From Monosiga brevicollis MX1 (lineage: Eukaryota; Opisthokonta; Choanoflagellata; Craspedida; Salpingoecidae), in contig NW_001865052.1 of the NCBI RefSeq assembly GCF_000002865.3, positions 329,652 to 393,651 of the forward strand: 64,000 nt of DNA, read 5' to 3'. Below are positions 1-12,320 of the stretch, in pieces; position 1 is the stretch's first letter, and every line of letters starts with the position of its first letter. A program made the position numbers and the translations under genes. The notes beneath the pieces are model-generated. The model ran no database searches. It was given only the letters and a program-made list of their open reading frames with translations, and was not told the origin of the DNA.

Positions 1-37
1 GACAGAGAGAGACAGACAGACAGAGAGACAGACAGAC

Positions 38-98
<61 letters not shown>
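1..98. repeat. (GA)n/(GACA)n microsatellite
   Basis: The window opens inside a purine GA/GACA tract that ends in a short A run. Its true left end lies outside the window. The complementary CT strand would be sense for a leftward gene beyond the edge. Confidence 0.95.
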
Positions 99-102
<4 letters not shown>

Positions 103-295
103 AAACTACCACTTGTGTTGTCACACATACACAACTTGTTCAAAAAAAACTCTGACAAAAACTTAAAGCCAAAGCCATCATCATCGTTGTGAATTTTACA
201 TTTGGATGTTCAATTTCTCGGATCGACCTTGTGCCCGTGCCTGTGCCTGTGGTGGTGGCGGTGGTGGTGGAGGTGGGCTGGCTATAGGGGTCGTT

Positions 296-3200
296 ATGGC
301 CGAGAATAGGCTGCTGCGGTGGGGGTTGCTGCTCGTGGTGTTGTTGACCATGGCCAACGCCACGAGGATCCCCCGAGTTCAGGACTGGGATGAAGCTCGC
401 AAGCATGTCACCCTCGCTGAGATGCAGGCCGCCACGGAAATGACACCGGCGGGCCTCTTTCAGGAAGCCACGCAGCGCTGTGGTGAGAAAAAGTACTGGT
501 CCTGCTTTGCCCTCTTTGACATCTTCTCGCAGGCCTTCCCCAACATCTCCAACGGATTTTCCAACAAGGCCATTGCCCTTGAACGGTCCGTGCATGTCCT
601 CGTGCACCACGCCATCGCGACTTTGATTTTTTTTTTTTTTGGTGTGTCACAAGCTCACTAGCCACGGTGTTTTGTTTTATGGCGGCAATTGCGCCTCATT
701 GCCTCCTGTCCTTGAACCATCGAGCACAGCCTTGGCAAAACGCCCGAGGCCCTCACCATCTTGAATAATACCTTGAAAAACTTTCCCAAGGAACGCGACG
801 CCCTTCGCATCATCTTTGGCAACTCATTACAAGCCCACGCCAATGCTCTCATTAGCAAGGGTGAGTTTTTTCCCCTCCTGTGCTTCCTCAAAGCCAAGCT
901 CAGTCTGCGCCGCTGGCGCGTTGGCGTTTGCACGCAGGTGATCTAATGGGTGCCCTCAGCTTCATGCACGAGTCGCTTCAGTATGTGCAACCGCACGCCC
1001 ACCATTACTACAACATTGGGCAGCTCAACGAGCAATCGGGGCATTTCAATGCCAGCCTCAAGGCGTTGGAGGCCTACAACAAGTTTGTCCAACCTTTTGC
1101 TCTTTCCTCACGGTTCTCACGAGCCTTTTACGCATGGCTCATGGTGTGTCCCGTGTCTTGCAACAGGGCGCTGGAGCTCGACCCGCAGCTTCAGCCTGCA
1201 CTGGCCAACTCATGCCGAGTGACGGGGGCTCAGGTAGGAGTCGTGCCACCCTCTTTTTCATGTCCACATGAGTGTGCCTTCTCATGCCACCCATCATCTT
1301 GAGCGCCGTAGGCAGCGAGCCTGGGAGCTGGTCTACATAGTATGTTCTCCCCGTCAATTCAGGGCGTGTGTCCTGTGGACTCTCTATGGACTATGGGTAC
1401 TTATTCTGGCTTTAATCCCCCCTGCAACTACACAGTGAAAAGCCTTGAGGAGCGCCAATACTGGTTTGAAATTGCCAAGCAGCGCTGCGTTCGAGCGCTG
1501 CAGCTCAATCCAAGCGATGCCCAGACCATGATGCAGGTTGGTGTCATGATTCAAACCTTGCTACTCAGTTCATTGCCTGATCCCATCTCAACACCCCTCC
1601 CCCGCCAGCTGGGTCTCCTTTTTCGTGAGGCTTTGGACTTTAAAACCTCCGCCCGGTGGCTCGAGGATGCACTGGCCCTGGCGCCCACAGACCCCATCAT
1701 CATGTGCAATCTCGCTTCCACCCTTGCGAGGTATGGCACCCAGCACATGCGCAAACGCTTACCGGCCTTTGTCTCGTGAGCCTCTCATCACATTCTCATG
1801 CCGCATCTGGCTCAACCATGGTCACACCGCGAATAGAGATGGCCAAGTCCCGCGTGCCGTGGCCTTGTTACGAGAAGCCATCAAGACGATCGAGGGTTCG
1901 TTGCTGGTACAATGACCGTATTCACCATTCAATATCGCCGATGCAAGTTGTTCTCGCGGCTGCTGATGCGCCCTGTCTTGCCACTTTCCTCCACATTGGC
2001 AGCTCAGCACATTCCGCTTCTTTACAACACTATTGGCACCTATTTAGCCCCACACAACCGCACCGATCATTCCGGTACAACCGGCTGCATGTTTTTTTTT
2101 TTTGTTTTTTTTCGGTGCTTGAAAAGCTCACTTTGGCGCCTTGCCCTTGAATCTCTCTGCGCGTTCCTGCATTCGTCGTTCCCTCAGCGATCGAAGCCGT
2201 GCAACAATCATATGACCTTTTGGTATGATGTGCCTGTCCGTAACTGCACCATCCATTCGAGTTTTCTCACAAGACCCGCGTCGCCTGGCTCCTTCCAGTT
2301 GGCAATGCTGCCGTCCCCAGCCGAGTGTGGTGTGCCCATCAGCCCCAGCATGTCATGGCGCGTTGTGACAGACTTTCGCGACTCACAGCTGGCTGATGTT
2401 CAACTGCTGCTGCCAATGTCTGGTGGCGAGCCATTTGGTATCATACACAACTGACTGCATGCGTTCTTGTGCGTTCTTGCCCGCTCCTTTCGGCCATCCT
2501 CACAACAAGATGCAAACCAATCTAGGCCTGTCTGTTGCGGCCACAGCTCTTGACGAGTCCTTTCCGATTCCGCTGTTATTCAAGGAGAAGGAGACGCTTC
2601 GGGTACACTTACACGATGCTTACGTGGTCCGACCCAATGGCGTCATCTTTGCTGGCCCGGAAATTTTGGTCACCGGTCACACCACTGATGTAAGTTTTGA
2701 CACTTTGATGCCTACACGCAAAGAAATAATGGCATAGGCAGCTACCAAGGTTGCTGTGGTTGCTTGACACTTGTTTGTCGTACCAAATTTGTAGCTGCCA
2801 CGGATCTTCAAACCGATGGCCAATGAGTATGCTGCACCTACGCTCATTACCGAACCCACGCTGTCGCTGCTCAACGGCAAATCAACCAATTATTATCACC
2901 TGACTGCCGAAGTCTTTACAAAGTTCGTGTGCTGGGCTGTATTTTCTCAAAGTCGTGCCGTCTATCGCGTGTCTAACTCAACTATCATCGGCCACCGGCA
3001 CTAACATTACACGGACGCAGACTGATAACCTTTTATCACACCATGCCTGAGCTTTTGGCGACAGCACGTCTCTTGCTGCCTCCACGCTCCAGCAACCCAC
3101 TTGTCTGGGAAGGAATCGAGCTTGTTTGTGCGTTCGGAATCGTGCTTTGTTTTGTTCAAGGCACACCTCATCATGTCATGGACGTCGCACTCGCTCATTC

Positions 3201-4591
3201 TTGCCCGTGCGCTCAGTCGAATTGTTGCACGATCATCCGGTCTGGGAAGGAGCAGTCCTCCCTTGGCATGAGCGTGTTATCGAGTACAACACCGACAACA
3301 GCGCGTAAGCACGACTCAAGGCTAGCCCTGTGGCTTGTGGCCTCCTGGGTACCAACGTGTTCTCACAGACCTTGACCAATTCTTAGTTTTAAATTCTCAG
3401 ACCTGACGCTGCTTGCGTATCGTGCTGTGAATCCGCATGATTTTCGCTACGAGGACCTCTGGTCCGACTATTTACCCTCACGCGTGCGTCCAGTAATGCG
3501 CCTGGACTGCCAGCCAAATTACCATCATGTTCTCGTGTCATTGCTGACCAGGCGCACTTGTATTAGGCAAGCTTGGCATGGCTCCGACAGTGGGCTCAGC
3601 ACTATCAAGTTGTGGGACGGACCGAGGCTGGCCTGTTAGCAGATCCGATTGTTGTTTTTTGCTCTAGGTCCGTTCACCTGTCCATCATCCCCTTCCCGGA
3701 TTGCCATCTCTGTCTGCGTCCCGCCTCACCCATTTGAGACTATTGGGCCTTGAAATTCACTAGGGGAAAATCCGGCGTTCGAGCTGTGCATGACGAGCAT
3801 CTTATTGTGTCGGCTTTGCGTGCCAACCTTGGGTCTCGTCTCGAGGTGTCCTTTGCAAAATATGCACTTCGATGGATACGGCCAAGCTGCTGTATCTCAA
3901 TGCCAATTTCCTCTTGTCGAACGTGTGTTTGGCTCTTCCTTAGGTGTTTGAAACGCCTGCAAATGTAGCCAATCATGTGCGTTGGCACATGGAGTATTTT
4001 GGTCGAGCGGTTATCATCATTGGCCCCCATGGTGCTGGCTTGACCAACGTCATTTATGCACCTGATGCCACGGTACGCTGACTCAGTCAATTATCCGCAA
4101 TTTGCCAGAATCTTGGGCCGTCATCCAAGAACACTGCGCGGAGCAACGGCTAAAAACTCTAATTATGAAACAAAGAGAAATACGGCGTGGTGGCCGGCAC
4201 TCATGTCAGCCTCTAATCAATACACATGCCTATGCATGTTTGTAGGTCATGGAATTTGCCATGGACCCACACTGCAATCGCTGCTTTGGATATCTCGCCA
4301 TGGCATTGGAAAATGATTACGTTCTCGTTCCTCAGGTAACGTATCCACAGAATATAAAACAAAAAAAAAAAAAATCACATGGCGGCTGCTTTGTCATAGC
4401 AACTCAGGGTCTGATTCAGCTCATCTCGTGTGGCGCGTCATCTTGCCACAACTGCTTGACAGTTGAAAACCTTTTATCACTTGACGTACCAGGCCACGGC
4501 TGCAAAGGCGGCTCAGGTGGCAGAGGCCGTGCATCAGGTTCTGCAGCGTCGAGGATATGGTCACCTGTGGCATGCCCATGACGAGCTGTAA
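296..4591 (+). CDS. ER-luminal TPR + GT61 (EOGT/POMGNT2-like) glycosyltransferase, multi-exon
   Basis: The chosen ATG gives MAENRLLRWGLLLVVLLTMA, a hydrophobic signal peptide. Exons up to about 1900 encode TPR-like helices, for example GDLMGALSFMHESLQY and RALQLNPSDAQTMMQ. The second half carries the GT61/DUF563 fold: NGKSTNYYHLTAEVF near 2877-2920, and the hallmark GPHGAGLTNVIYAPDATVME split by an intron around 4070-4250. The last exon, from about 4495, joins in frame after VLVPQ and ends HLWHAHDEL-stop, so the protein carries an HDEL ER-retrieval signal. Human EOGT, an ER O-GlcNAc transferase of the same family, is also retained in the ER by a KDEL-type tail. The TPR part is not found in human EOGT or POMGNT2. 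The exact acceptor sugar and protein are unknown. At least ten introns are present, several with long T runs; individual internal boundaries are approximate. Confidence 0.8.
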
Positions 4592-4984
4592 AACACATGC
4601 CACGGGTCTAATCATGCGCCGTTTGCGTCATTTCAGCTGCAGCTGCACCGCCGGTCTGCGTCTCTTCGTCGCGTGCTTCCGTGCAGGGGCCGCAATAGCA
4701 CTCAAACGTTGTCTCACTGAATCGATAAAAGTATGGCGCGTCATGAAAGTGATGCTCATTTGTCACGTGTGCAAGAACCTTGCTGCTTAGAAGCGCTCTA
4801 TTGTCACAAACGTGTCATGTGAGTCGGACAAGACGGCAGTCAGTGGGCGCGAGATGAGCCTTGCAAATTAGGGGACGTGCCGGCCGATGCTGGTGGCGTG
4901 CTCGCGGTCTCGCGCTGCACCATGCCGCACTAGATATGTAACGAAATCGCTGCCTCGCATGACGTCCTAATGGCACACAAAGGG
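4592..4984. other. convergent intergenic gap
   Basis: Space between the HDEL stop codon of the GT61 gene and the 3' end of the leftward GPR155-like gene. It should hold both 3' UTRs. No canonical AATAAA, coding exon or RNA gene was recognised. A minus-strand open frame here (about 4815-5045) does not resemble a DEP domain. Confidence 0.5.
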
Positions 4985-7900
4985 TCAGGGGCATATTATG
5001 CATCCGTTGCAATTCTTCAATCGAGTCAAAGTAGAAAACGAGCAAAAACTTACTCGATAGGCCTTTAGGCGATAGCGGCGCAAGGTCGGCAGGTCACGGC
5101 TGGCGCGCGCAATAATGTGCCGAATTTCGTCGCAGTCGACGAGGTCAAATGGGTTGGCATCACTGTACTCAATAATCTCAACATCGTACATGCAGCGCCG
5201 CAAATACAGTTGCAGCTTGCCCATGTGCCTGAGCAGAGACCGGAACAAGGCGCCATCGGTGCCAAAGAAGGCAAAGAGCACAAGGCCTTGACCATGAATC
5301 AGCACGTAGTTGAGAAACATCAGCTCCACATACACGCCATCCCGCTGCAGTGACGAAAGAGAGGAAACAAAAATGAGCAGACACAGATGAACGTGAGGAA
5401 GCGGTATTGGGTGTCTACCGTTTGTGCAGGCATAGTGGGCCGACAAAGAATCAGATTGCAACAAGCAAAGACAAGCAATCGCACAAACCGTAGAAAGTGT
5501 GGTCGTCCAAGCCGAGGTAGCCAAGTCGATTAGACTGCAGACAACTACAAGTTCAGTGCAAGGGTTAGCAACCAAACCGCGAGGCTGACCACCTGCCACA
5601 TTCCAAGTCTTGTGCAGCGCAAGGTGTTTACCTGTCACGCCTAGATAGTAGAGCGTACGGGCGTCGCCACCTAGTGCAAGCAGTGCAATGGACACGCAAA
5701 CCCAAGTTGGAAGCAAAAGACATCATCATGATTTGTCAAAAAGTTAAACAAAGCACCAGGGTAGTAGATGAGCTGACTGGCGACAGCATCTAGCATGGTG
5801 AACATACTGTTTGAGCCTGACGAGGTCATTTGGTCTGCAGCTTCATCAACAAGCTGGTCGTCTGCCTCAAAAATGCTGTCCTCGTCCAGCTCGTCGTCCA
5901 AGTTCAACATTGCGTCGTCACTTCGACTCCCATTCCGCTGAACTGGCACAACGCTTACGTCGTCACCGTTGTATGAGCTCGCGCTATGCTTGCCCAGTAG
6001 GCTCGCCTGTGGTGTCAAGAGTGTAGTAACATGAGTTGCCGGGTTCACAATGGCTCGAGTAGGCGTTGGGACGGATTGATGGCGTACCGTCTCATCATCG
6101 GTTTGGGGCAGGGCTTCAGCGGCCAAGTCTGCGCGTCTGCTCACACATCCAAGCAAGGGTAGGATGAGGGGAGTGTTTACCAAAGACCAATGTCTGTGAT
6201 CACCCAACTTACCGCCGACGCCGCATGATGAGCATGATGCAAGTAATGACGGTGGCCGTCGTCATGATCAACAAGATCACGCTAAAAACAAAGGGTGATC
6301 GCTTTGTGCGAAACCAGCAGTACATGCCCGCGCCCGAACCTGTCATGGCCAGACAACAGGGTCAAAAGTATCATGTGCTCGTCTACACGTGCGCAGCGGG
6401 ACTTGCAGCCAGAAGAACCACTAACCAGTGTCGGTAAAGGTCAACCACATGCTGCCCACGAGCAAGGCAGGGATACCCCAGCCCAAAAGTGCAACAAGTT
6501 TCTTCGACAAAAATTGGGGGATGCGATCCCCGCTCGCATAGTTGCCGAGCTATTGGCCAAGAACACCCCGACGTAGTGTTAGATGAATAAGAGTTTCCTT
6601 CAATGTCCATTAACAGATTGGGTGCGGTGTTTGCAAACACTCTGGTCTCACCTCATTAAAGGCTAGAAGTGCGCCCCACACCCGAACACCATGAAGCATG
6701 AACCAAACAAACGAGAATCTTATGTTGCAAGGCACCACCTATGGTTGCGCAACAAACAGAGAAAATGAGAAAGAGAGAGAGCAGAACGAGCGCAAATTGA
6801 GGGCGGCGTGGTGGGCGCTGGACGGTAAGAAGGACCTACATTGGCCGGTGCTTCACAAGAGACTGAAGCTATGGCAAACCCCAAGGCTGCGACGGCAAGA
6901 TTGAAGATGCAGAATTGGCGCACGGTCTGCCACCTAAGGGGCACCCAGGCGCAGGTGAGATCGTTGACGCCGTGGCAAGATAAAAGACGAAAGGTGACAA
7001 CGATTGAGCTTACTTGTTATTCATGATGCACAGGACGATAAAGCCAAATCCAATGATGGCGCCGCCGTAGCCAACATCAGTGCCGGCGTGATACACGGTG
7101 TCAAAGTAAGCCTCTTGGCCTGCACACGGACATGGTTGGACGTGGGTGCAAGGAGAGATGGACGGATGCAGGGTCAGGGTGAGCGAGCGGGGTGAGAGTG
7201 GCCGCATTTGGGTGGTCTCATGCAGGGCGTAGCAAGTGCATTTGGCGTAGGGGCTGGTGATACGGTGCCGCAACACGACTTACACATGCGGTCCAGGGTG
7301 ATGGCGGCCATTTTGGCGGATACAAACATCAGGGGTGCCGCCAAGATGTTATTGAGGATGACAGTGGCGCCAATCAGCGCGACGTCTGCGCCTGAGAAAA
7401 ATAGAAAAGATAAAAAATAAACAACGGGGGCACAGACAGGGTGAGCTGTCACGAAGCAGCAAAGCAAATTTTCTTTGCGGCTCTTGCTCTGCCGCCTGCT
7501 TGATAGAATCGACTGGACAAACCGTAGGTGATGGCAAATGCAAAGGCGCCGGGGGCCGAGGGCACTGTTCCATATACAAAGGCAAACAGACTAATCTGTT
7601 GACGAGGCAGCACATCATGGCAGCGTTTGAGATCAGCGCCAAAGCGCCATGCAGTCAAATTGACGAGCTGGCACCAGGCAGCAACAAACCTTGTACTCGG
7701 TTCCGTCGTCATCCGTGTACTGAATGACGCAAGCCCAGACAAAGCGGAGGCGGTTCACGTGAGGCGAGAAGGGGGATAGCAGCACGATCTGGTCGCCTTG
7801 CAACAATTGCAAAGACATACCGTCGTGTCATGAAAAAAGCTGAGCATCAGGGCCAGGACAATGGGCATGAGCAAGGATTTGGCCATGACCAGGAGGATGC

Positions 7901-9053
7901 TGGTGACGAGGGATTGCCCGCGCAGGACGTGCAGTTTGCCGACGATGCTGGCGCCGAGGTTGAGAAGAGCGAGGGCGCTAAAGGCGCTGCCCAAGAGGTC
8001 AAGAGGCTGAGAAATATAATCAGAGGGGTTTTGCTTGAATGCAAAGTTGGCAGCCAGGCCCAGCACGGTGGCGACGACCGGGGGCGTTGTCAGGACTTTG
8101 AGGGCCACAACGAGGGCGATGGGACGGCGGCGTCGAACAGGGCGGGGTGTAGTTGACTGAATCGAGCCCGATAGGGGTGTGTCGCTGCCGCCAATGTGGG
8201 CTGACTGCCGCGATATTTTATCGGCAGCGTACTCTAGCATGGTGACCATGGTGGGTAGGATCACCAGGAAAGTGATGGGAGCAAAGATGTAAAGGTAGCG
8301 CACCAGACCAGCGGGATACCTAAAAGGGACAGTTGCGGAGCAGAAAGGTGAGTGGCCGCAGGCGCAAGCTCGACGGCGGCCTGCGGGGGATGAACTTGAG
8401 CTGCAGCAACACACATGGCTGAAAGCACGGGCAAGCCAAGAGCAAAGTCGTTCGACTGGCCAGCTACAATGCCATAAACGCCAGCTTTGGCAATGCCAGC
8501 GGGCGTAAATCTGAGGGCAAGCGTTCGTGTGTGAGTAGGTGGCGGCTATGACGGGACAAATCGTGGTGGGATTGATTGACGTACTGTGTGGCAATGACGG
8601 TGATAAGGGCAGTTCCGAAAGTGACAATGCTTTTGCCAACAAGAACGCCCAAGAAAAGCGACCAGTCCACGGAGCTAATTGCCGGCAAGTGCGTGCGTGC
8701 GTACGACGTGAGTTGGAGGGGGCAATGAGGCTGCGGCAAGCGGGTTGCGGCATGGCCTGGTGACGGGCCGGCTACCTGAGATCAAGCGTGGCCATGGCCG
8801 TGAAAATGAGGGCTGGGAGGAAGACGTAAATAAGCAATTTTCCCAAAGTCTTTTGCGCATCAGGGGTCAAGACGCGCAGCCTAAGGTAAGAGGGATTGGG
8901 CCGGGCCAACGTGAGCGAGAAACGGGGCGATGATAACTGGAGTGCGGGCTTGCCAGGGCTGTTAGCTCACCTAGCCAAGAAGTAGCCTGCCACAATGACC
9001 ACGACCACCGAGGTCAGGGCCTTTAGAAGGCCCGTGGTGGCGTCGGCTGCCAT
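4985..9053 (-). CDS. GPR155: GPR155/LYCHOS-like PIN-type transporter fused to GPCR-like domain
   Basis: The start MAADATTGLLKALTSVVVVI begins the first membrane helix. Later exons read GKLLIYVFLPALIFTAMATL (about 8860-8790) and then GIVAGQSNDFALGLPVL (about 8490-8440), matching the TQSNDFALGYP signature of animal GPR155. FAFVYGTVPSAPGAFAFAIT (about 7600-7530) matches the second permease half. The distal exons (VYVELMFLNYVLIHGQGL, about 5330-5280) match the last helices of the GPCR-like part, followed by the cytosolic CDEIRHIIARASRDLPTLRR segment. Human GPR155 is a lysosomal cholesterol sensor that acts on mTORC1 and ends in a DEP domain. Here no DEP sequence is found before the neighbouring gene. 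The 3' end is uncertain: a GTAAGT at about 5050 could splice once more or be read through to the stop at 4985. Roughly a dozen exons. Confidence 0.85.
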
Positions 9054-9219
9054 CGCAACGCGACCACGAGGCTCGAACCGATGGTACACTTCAAACCTCC
9101 CACACCATCCTCCTCCCAACTGCGCGCGCGCGTGTGTGTGTGTGTCCGCGAGGGTCAAAAGGAGAGAGAAATGAATGAGAAGCTTTCGTCCACATGCGCG
9201 CGGCGTTGAGGTCGTTCCC

Positions 9220-9220
<1 letters not shown>

Positions 9221-9289
<69 letters not shown>

Positions 9290-9345
9290 AGAGAGAGAGA
9301 AAGAGAGAGAGAAAGAGAGAAAAAAGGAGAGAGAGAGAGTGTGTG
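9221..9345. repeat. (GA)n microsatellite with (GT)n tail
   Basis: Almost pure GA repeat with A-rich interruptions, passing into a short GT run. It lies about 170 bp upstream of the GPR155-like start codon and reads CT on that gene's strand. Confidence 0.95.
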
Positions 9346-9368
9346 TGTGTATGTGTGTGTGAAAGCTT

Positions 9369-9470
9369 GAGAGAGAGCGCGCGCACAGAGAGAGAGAGCG
9401 CGCGCACAGAGAGAGAGAGCGCGCGCACAGAGAGAGATCGAGAAAGAGAGAGCGCGCGCAGAGTGTGTGT
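9369..9470. repeat. minisatellite of a ~20-bp GA plus GCGCGC unit
   Basis: A unit of about 20 bp, GAGAGAGAGCGCGCGCACA plus one base, is repeated three times, followed by a diverged fourth copy ending in a GT run. The alternating GCGCGC core is a potential Z-DNA former. Confidence 0.9.
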
Positions 9471-10118
9471 GTGTGCAGAGAGCTCTAAAAAAAAAATAAA
9501 AAAAATGACGCGAGAAGCCTCTCGATTGAGGACGAGTCAACTTTATGAAGTAAAAGTACGACATGTTGCAGCTCAACGATTTACCTAAAGCAAAACCAAA
9601 GTCAAATGACCTCAGAGCTATGTCATATAAATTTGGAGGATGATGCAGTTCGTGCGGCGGTCTGCTTTGGAGGAGCTGGTTTTGCACATGTTGTGATGTG
9701 TGCCATTACACCTCAAGGCTGCAACGATCAACTCTCTTCCTTTCTTCCTCCTTGACATGCAGCATATGCCAAAGAACACTGAGACTGGTTGATGCACGTC
9801 CCTAGGCACTGCCATCCCCGGATCCTGCAGATCCCAGGCAGCAGGCAACGGAGTAGAGACGAGAGTCCTCTTGATTCACATGTCAATTCGAGCATCTGTC
9901 GGTGCCCACGTTCGAGTCCATGCGTGTGGTACATCACAGCACACTTGCCTTGTTCAGGTGTACAGGGGTGTGGAAACAGGACTCTGATTCGAGTTCATGT
10001 CAGCCTCTCCTCTGTACCATCCTCCTTTGTTGTACATGTGGTAATTTCACGTTCAGCCCTTTCCACTGAGAAAGTTCCGTATCGTCACTGACTTCGTAAC
10101 TCACATTTGGTTACTTTG

Positions 10119-10436
<318 letters not shown>

Positions 10437-10476
10437 GCTTTCAATTTTTGTCTTCCCGGGGGCAACGGCCAGCGCG

Positions 10477-12239
10477 ATGGATGAGGCGCTGATGCCCTTC
10501 ACGTCGGTGGGTACTTTTGCGCAGGGTGCAATGCAATAGATGGAGGTGCTCGTCAATGTGTCTGGGTCATGACCAGCTCACATCATAACTGCCGTCCCGA
10601 GCTCCCACAATGATATTGGTGTTGTTTTCCTTTTTTTTTTTTACCCGGGCGAGCGAGCAGCGGCTGGCTTGTTGACTGCAGCTGCATCATTCACTCACGT
10701 CTTTATCCCTGCTGCTCCGGCCAGTTTGGGCATAGCCCCGAGCAAGCGCCTATTGCTCGGGTTGTATTTGATCAAGTGTTCAACCTGCTCTGGGTCCTGG
10801 ACGAGCGTGTAGGTGGCCACGCCGTACTCGACCGTTCCTGGCTGCTCGCTCGCCTGACCTCACTCGCGCCGTGATTTTACTTCAGGGCTACATCAGCAGC
10901 TACAATGAGAGCTTTCAACGCTACTCCGCCTGGACGCTGCAGCCAGCCACAGGTGCCAGGCTACTACTGTGTCTACCCTCTGCGCAAACCGCTAGAGTGG
11001 CGGCCACACGAAATGCCTTCACGGCCGCGTTGACATCCACTGCTGCTTCCACTTTGTGCTAGGTCATGATGGATCCGCCGACAAGCCCACGTTCATGACC
11101 AGTACCGTTCATGGCCTCATTGTCATCCATGCCAACCAAATCATGCTCTTCTCCGTGGGTGGCGTTCAGCACATGCGTATCGTGTGAGTGCCGACGCCTG
11201 TCAAATCACGAATTTGATGACCTGCCGAATGTCACACTCACCCCTTTTGCGCGTCCATCGCCACGGTTTGCTGGCACGCAGGCTTCGCGGGGATAAGACG
11301 GGCATCACGTGTGCCGATGCCTCACCCCACAATCAAGTAAGCAGCTATTCTTGCTGGTTTCTGCCCATGCCCGCCACTCACGACGCTTGTCTCTGTACCC
11401 ATGATGCGGCCAATGGCCTTAGCGCCAAATCATTTGCGGCGGTGCCGGGGCTCTGCACGTTCTGGACCTGACGAAACAACAATTTGTCAAGTCATCCCCG
11501 CTGCCAGACACTGGAGACATCCAGACGTTGCGGTATGTCTCTCCACCTCTGGCTTTGCTTGATCCACGCATGGCTTGGCCAATCTTGTATGCTCACTCTG
11601 GCCCATCACAGCTGTGGTCGCCAGCTAATTGTCGCGACAACAGAAACTGAGGTGTGTTCTCTTTGCTGCCGTGTGCTGCTGGATGTTGCTCGTCTATGGC
11701 AAACGCTGTGGCTCATGTGGCTTGCCCGGTTGTTTGGACCGGATATTGGGATGCACAAATGTAGCTTCTGATGATTGATGGGCGCCAGCATGTTGTTCGA
11801 TTGCGCACAAAAGCACACAGCGGGGGAACTGCCAATCTTGACCTGCGTGACAACACGGCCGTCACCTGTGGCAAAACGGCCACTGGTCGTTTGGACAACA
11901 ACATTCACGTCATTGACGTGCGCTCCTTCACACGTTCCCCCATGACCCTCCAGGCACGCCCTCCTCCCATCTTTTTGGCCAACTTCCCCTCTTGTCCTTG
12001 TTCGACCGGCGCATCGTGGCTCGACTCTAATGTGCTTTTGATGTCCCACCGTAGGTCTCAGCCGGCGTGCAGGCGCTGTGCCTCTTATCCAATCACATGG
12101 TCTCCGCACCACGGGCATTTGTAATCACCCATACCCAGCAAGCCCTGGTTCGTGCCGACCCAAACCGCATCCAGTGCCTGCTAAAGCGTCGCGGACCTCT
12201 AATTCCTCTTTTTTTTTTCTTTTTTTTTTTCCATGTGTA

Positions 12240-12320
<81 letters not shown>

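Noticed and set aside
9091-9687. Long open frames rich in Ser-Leu or Arg-Glu repeats (also at 10107-10556, 50305-51127, 61614-61937)
   Set aside because: They are translations of CT/GA microsatellites, open in several frames because the dinucleotide contains no stop codon.
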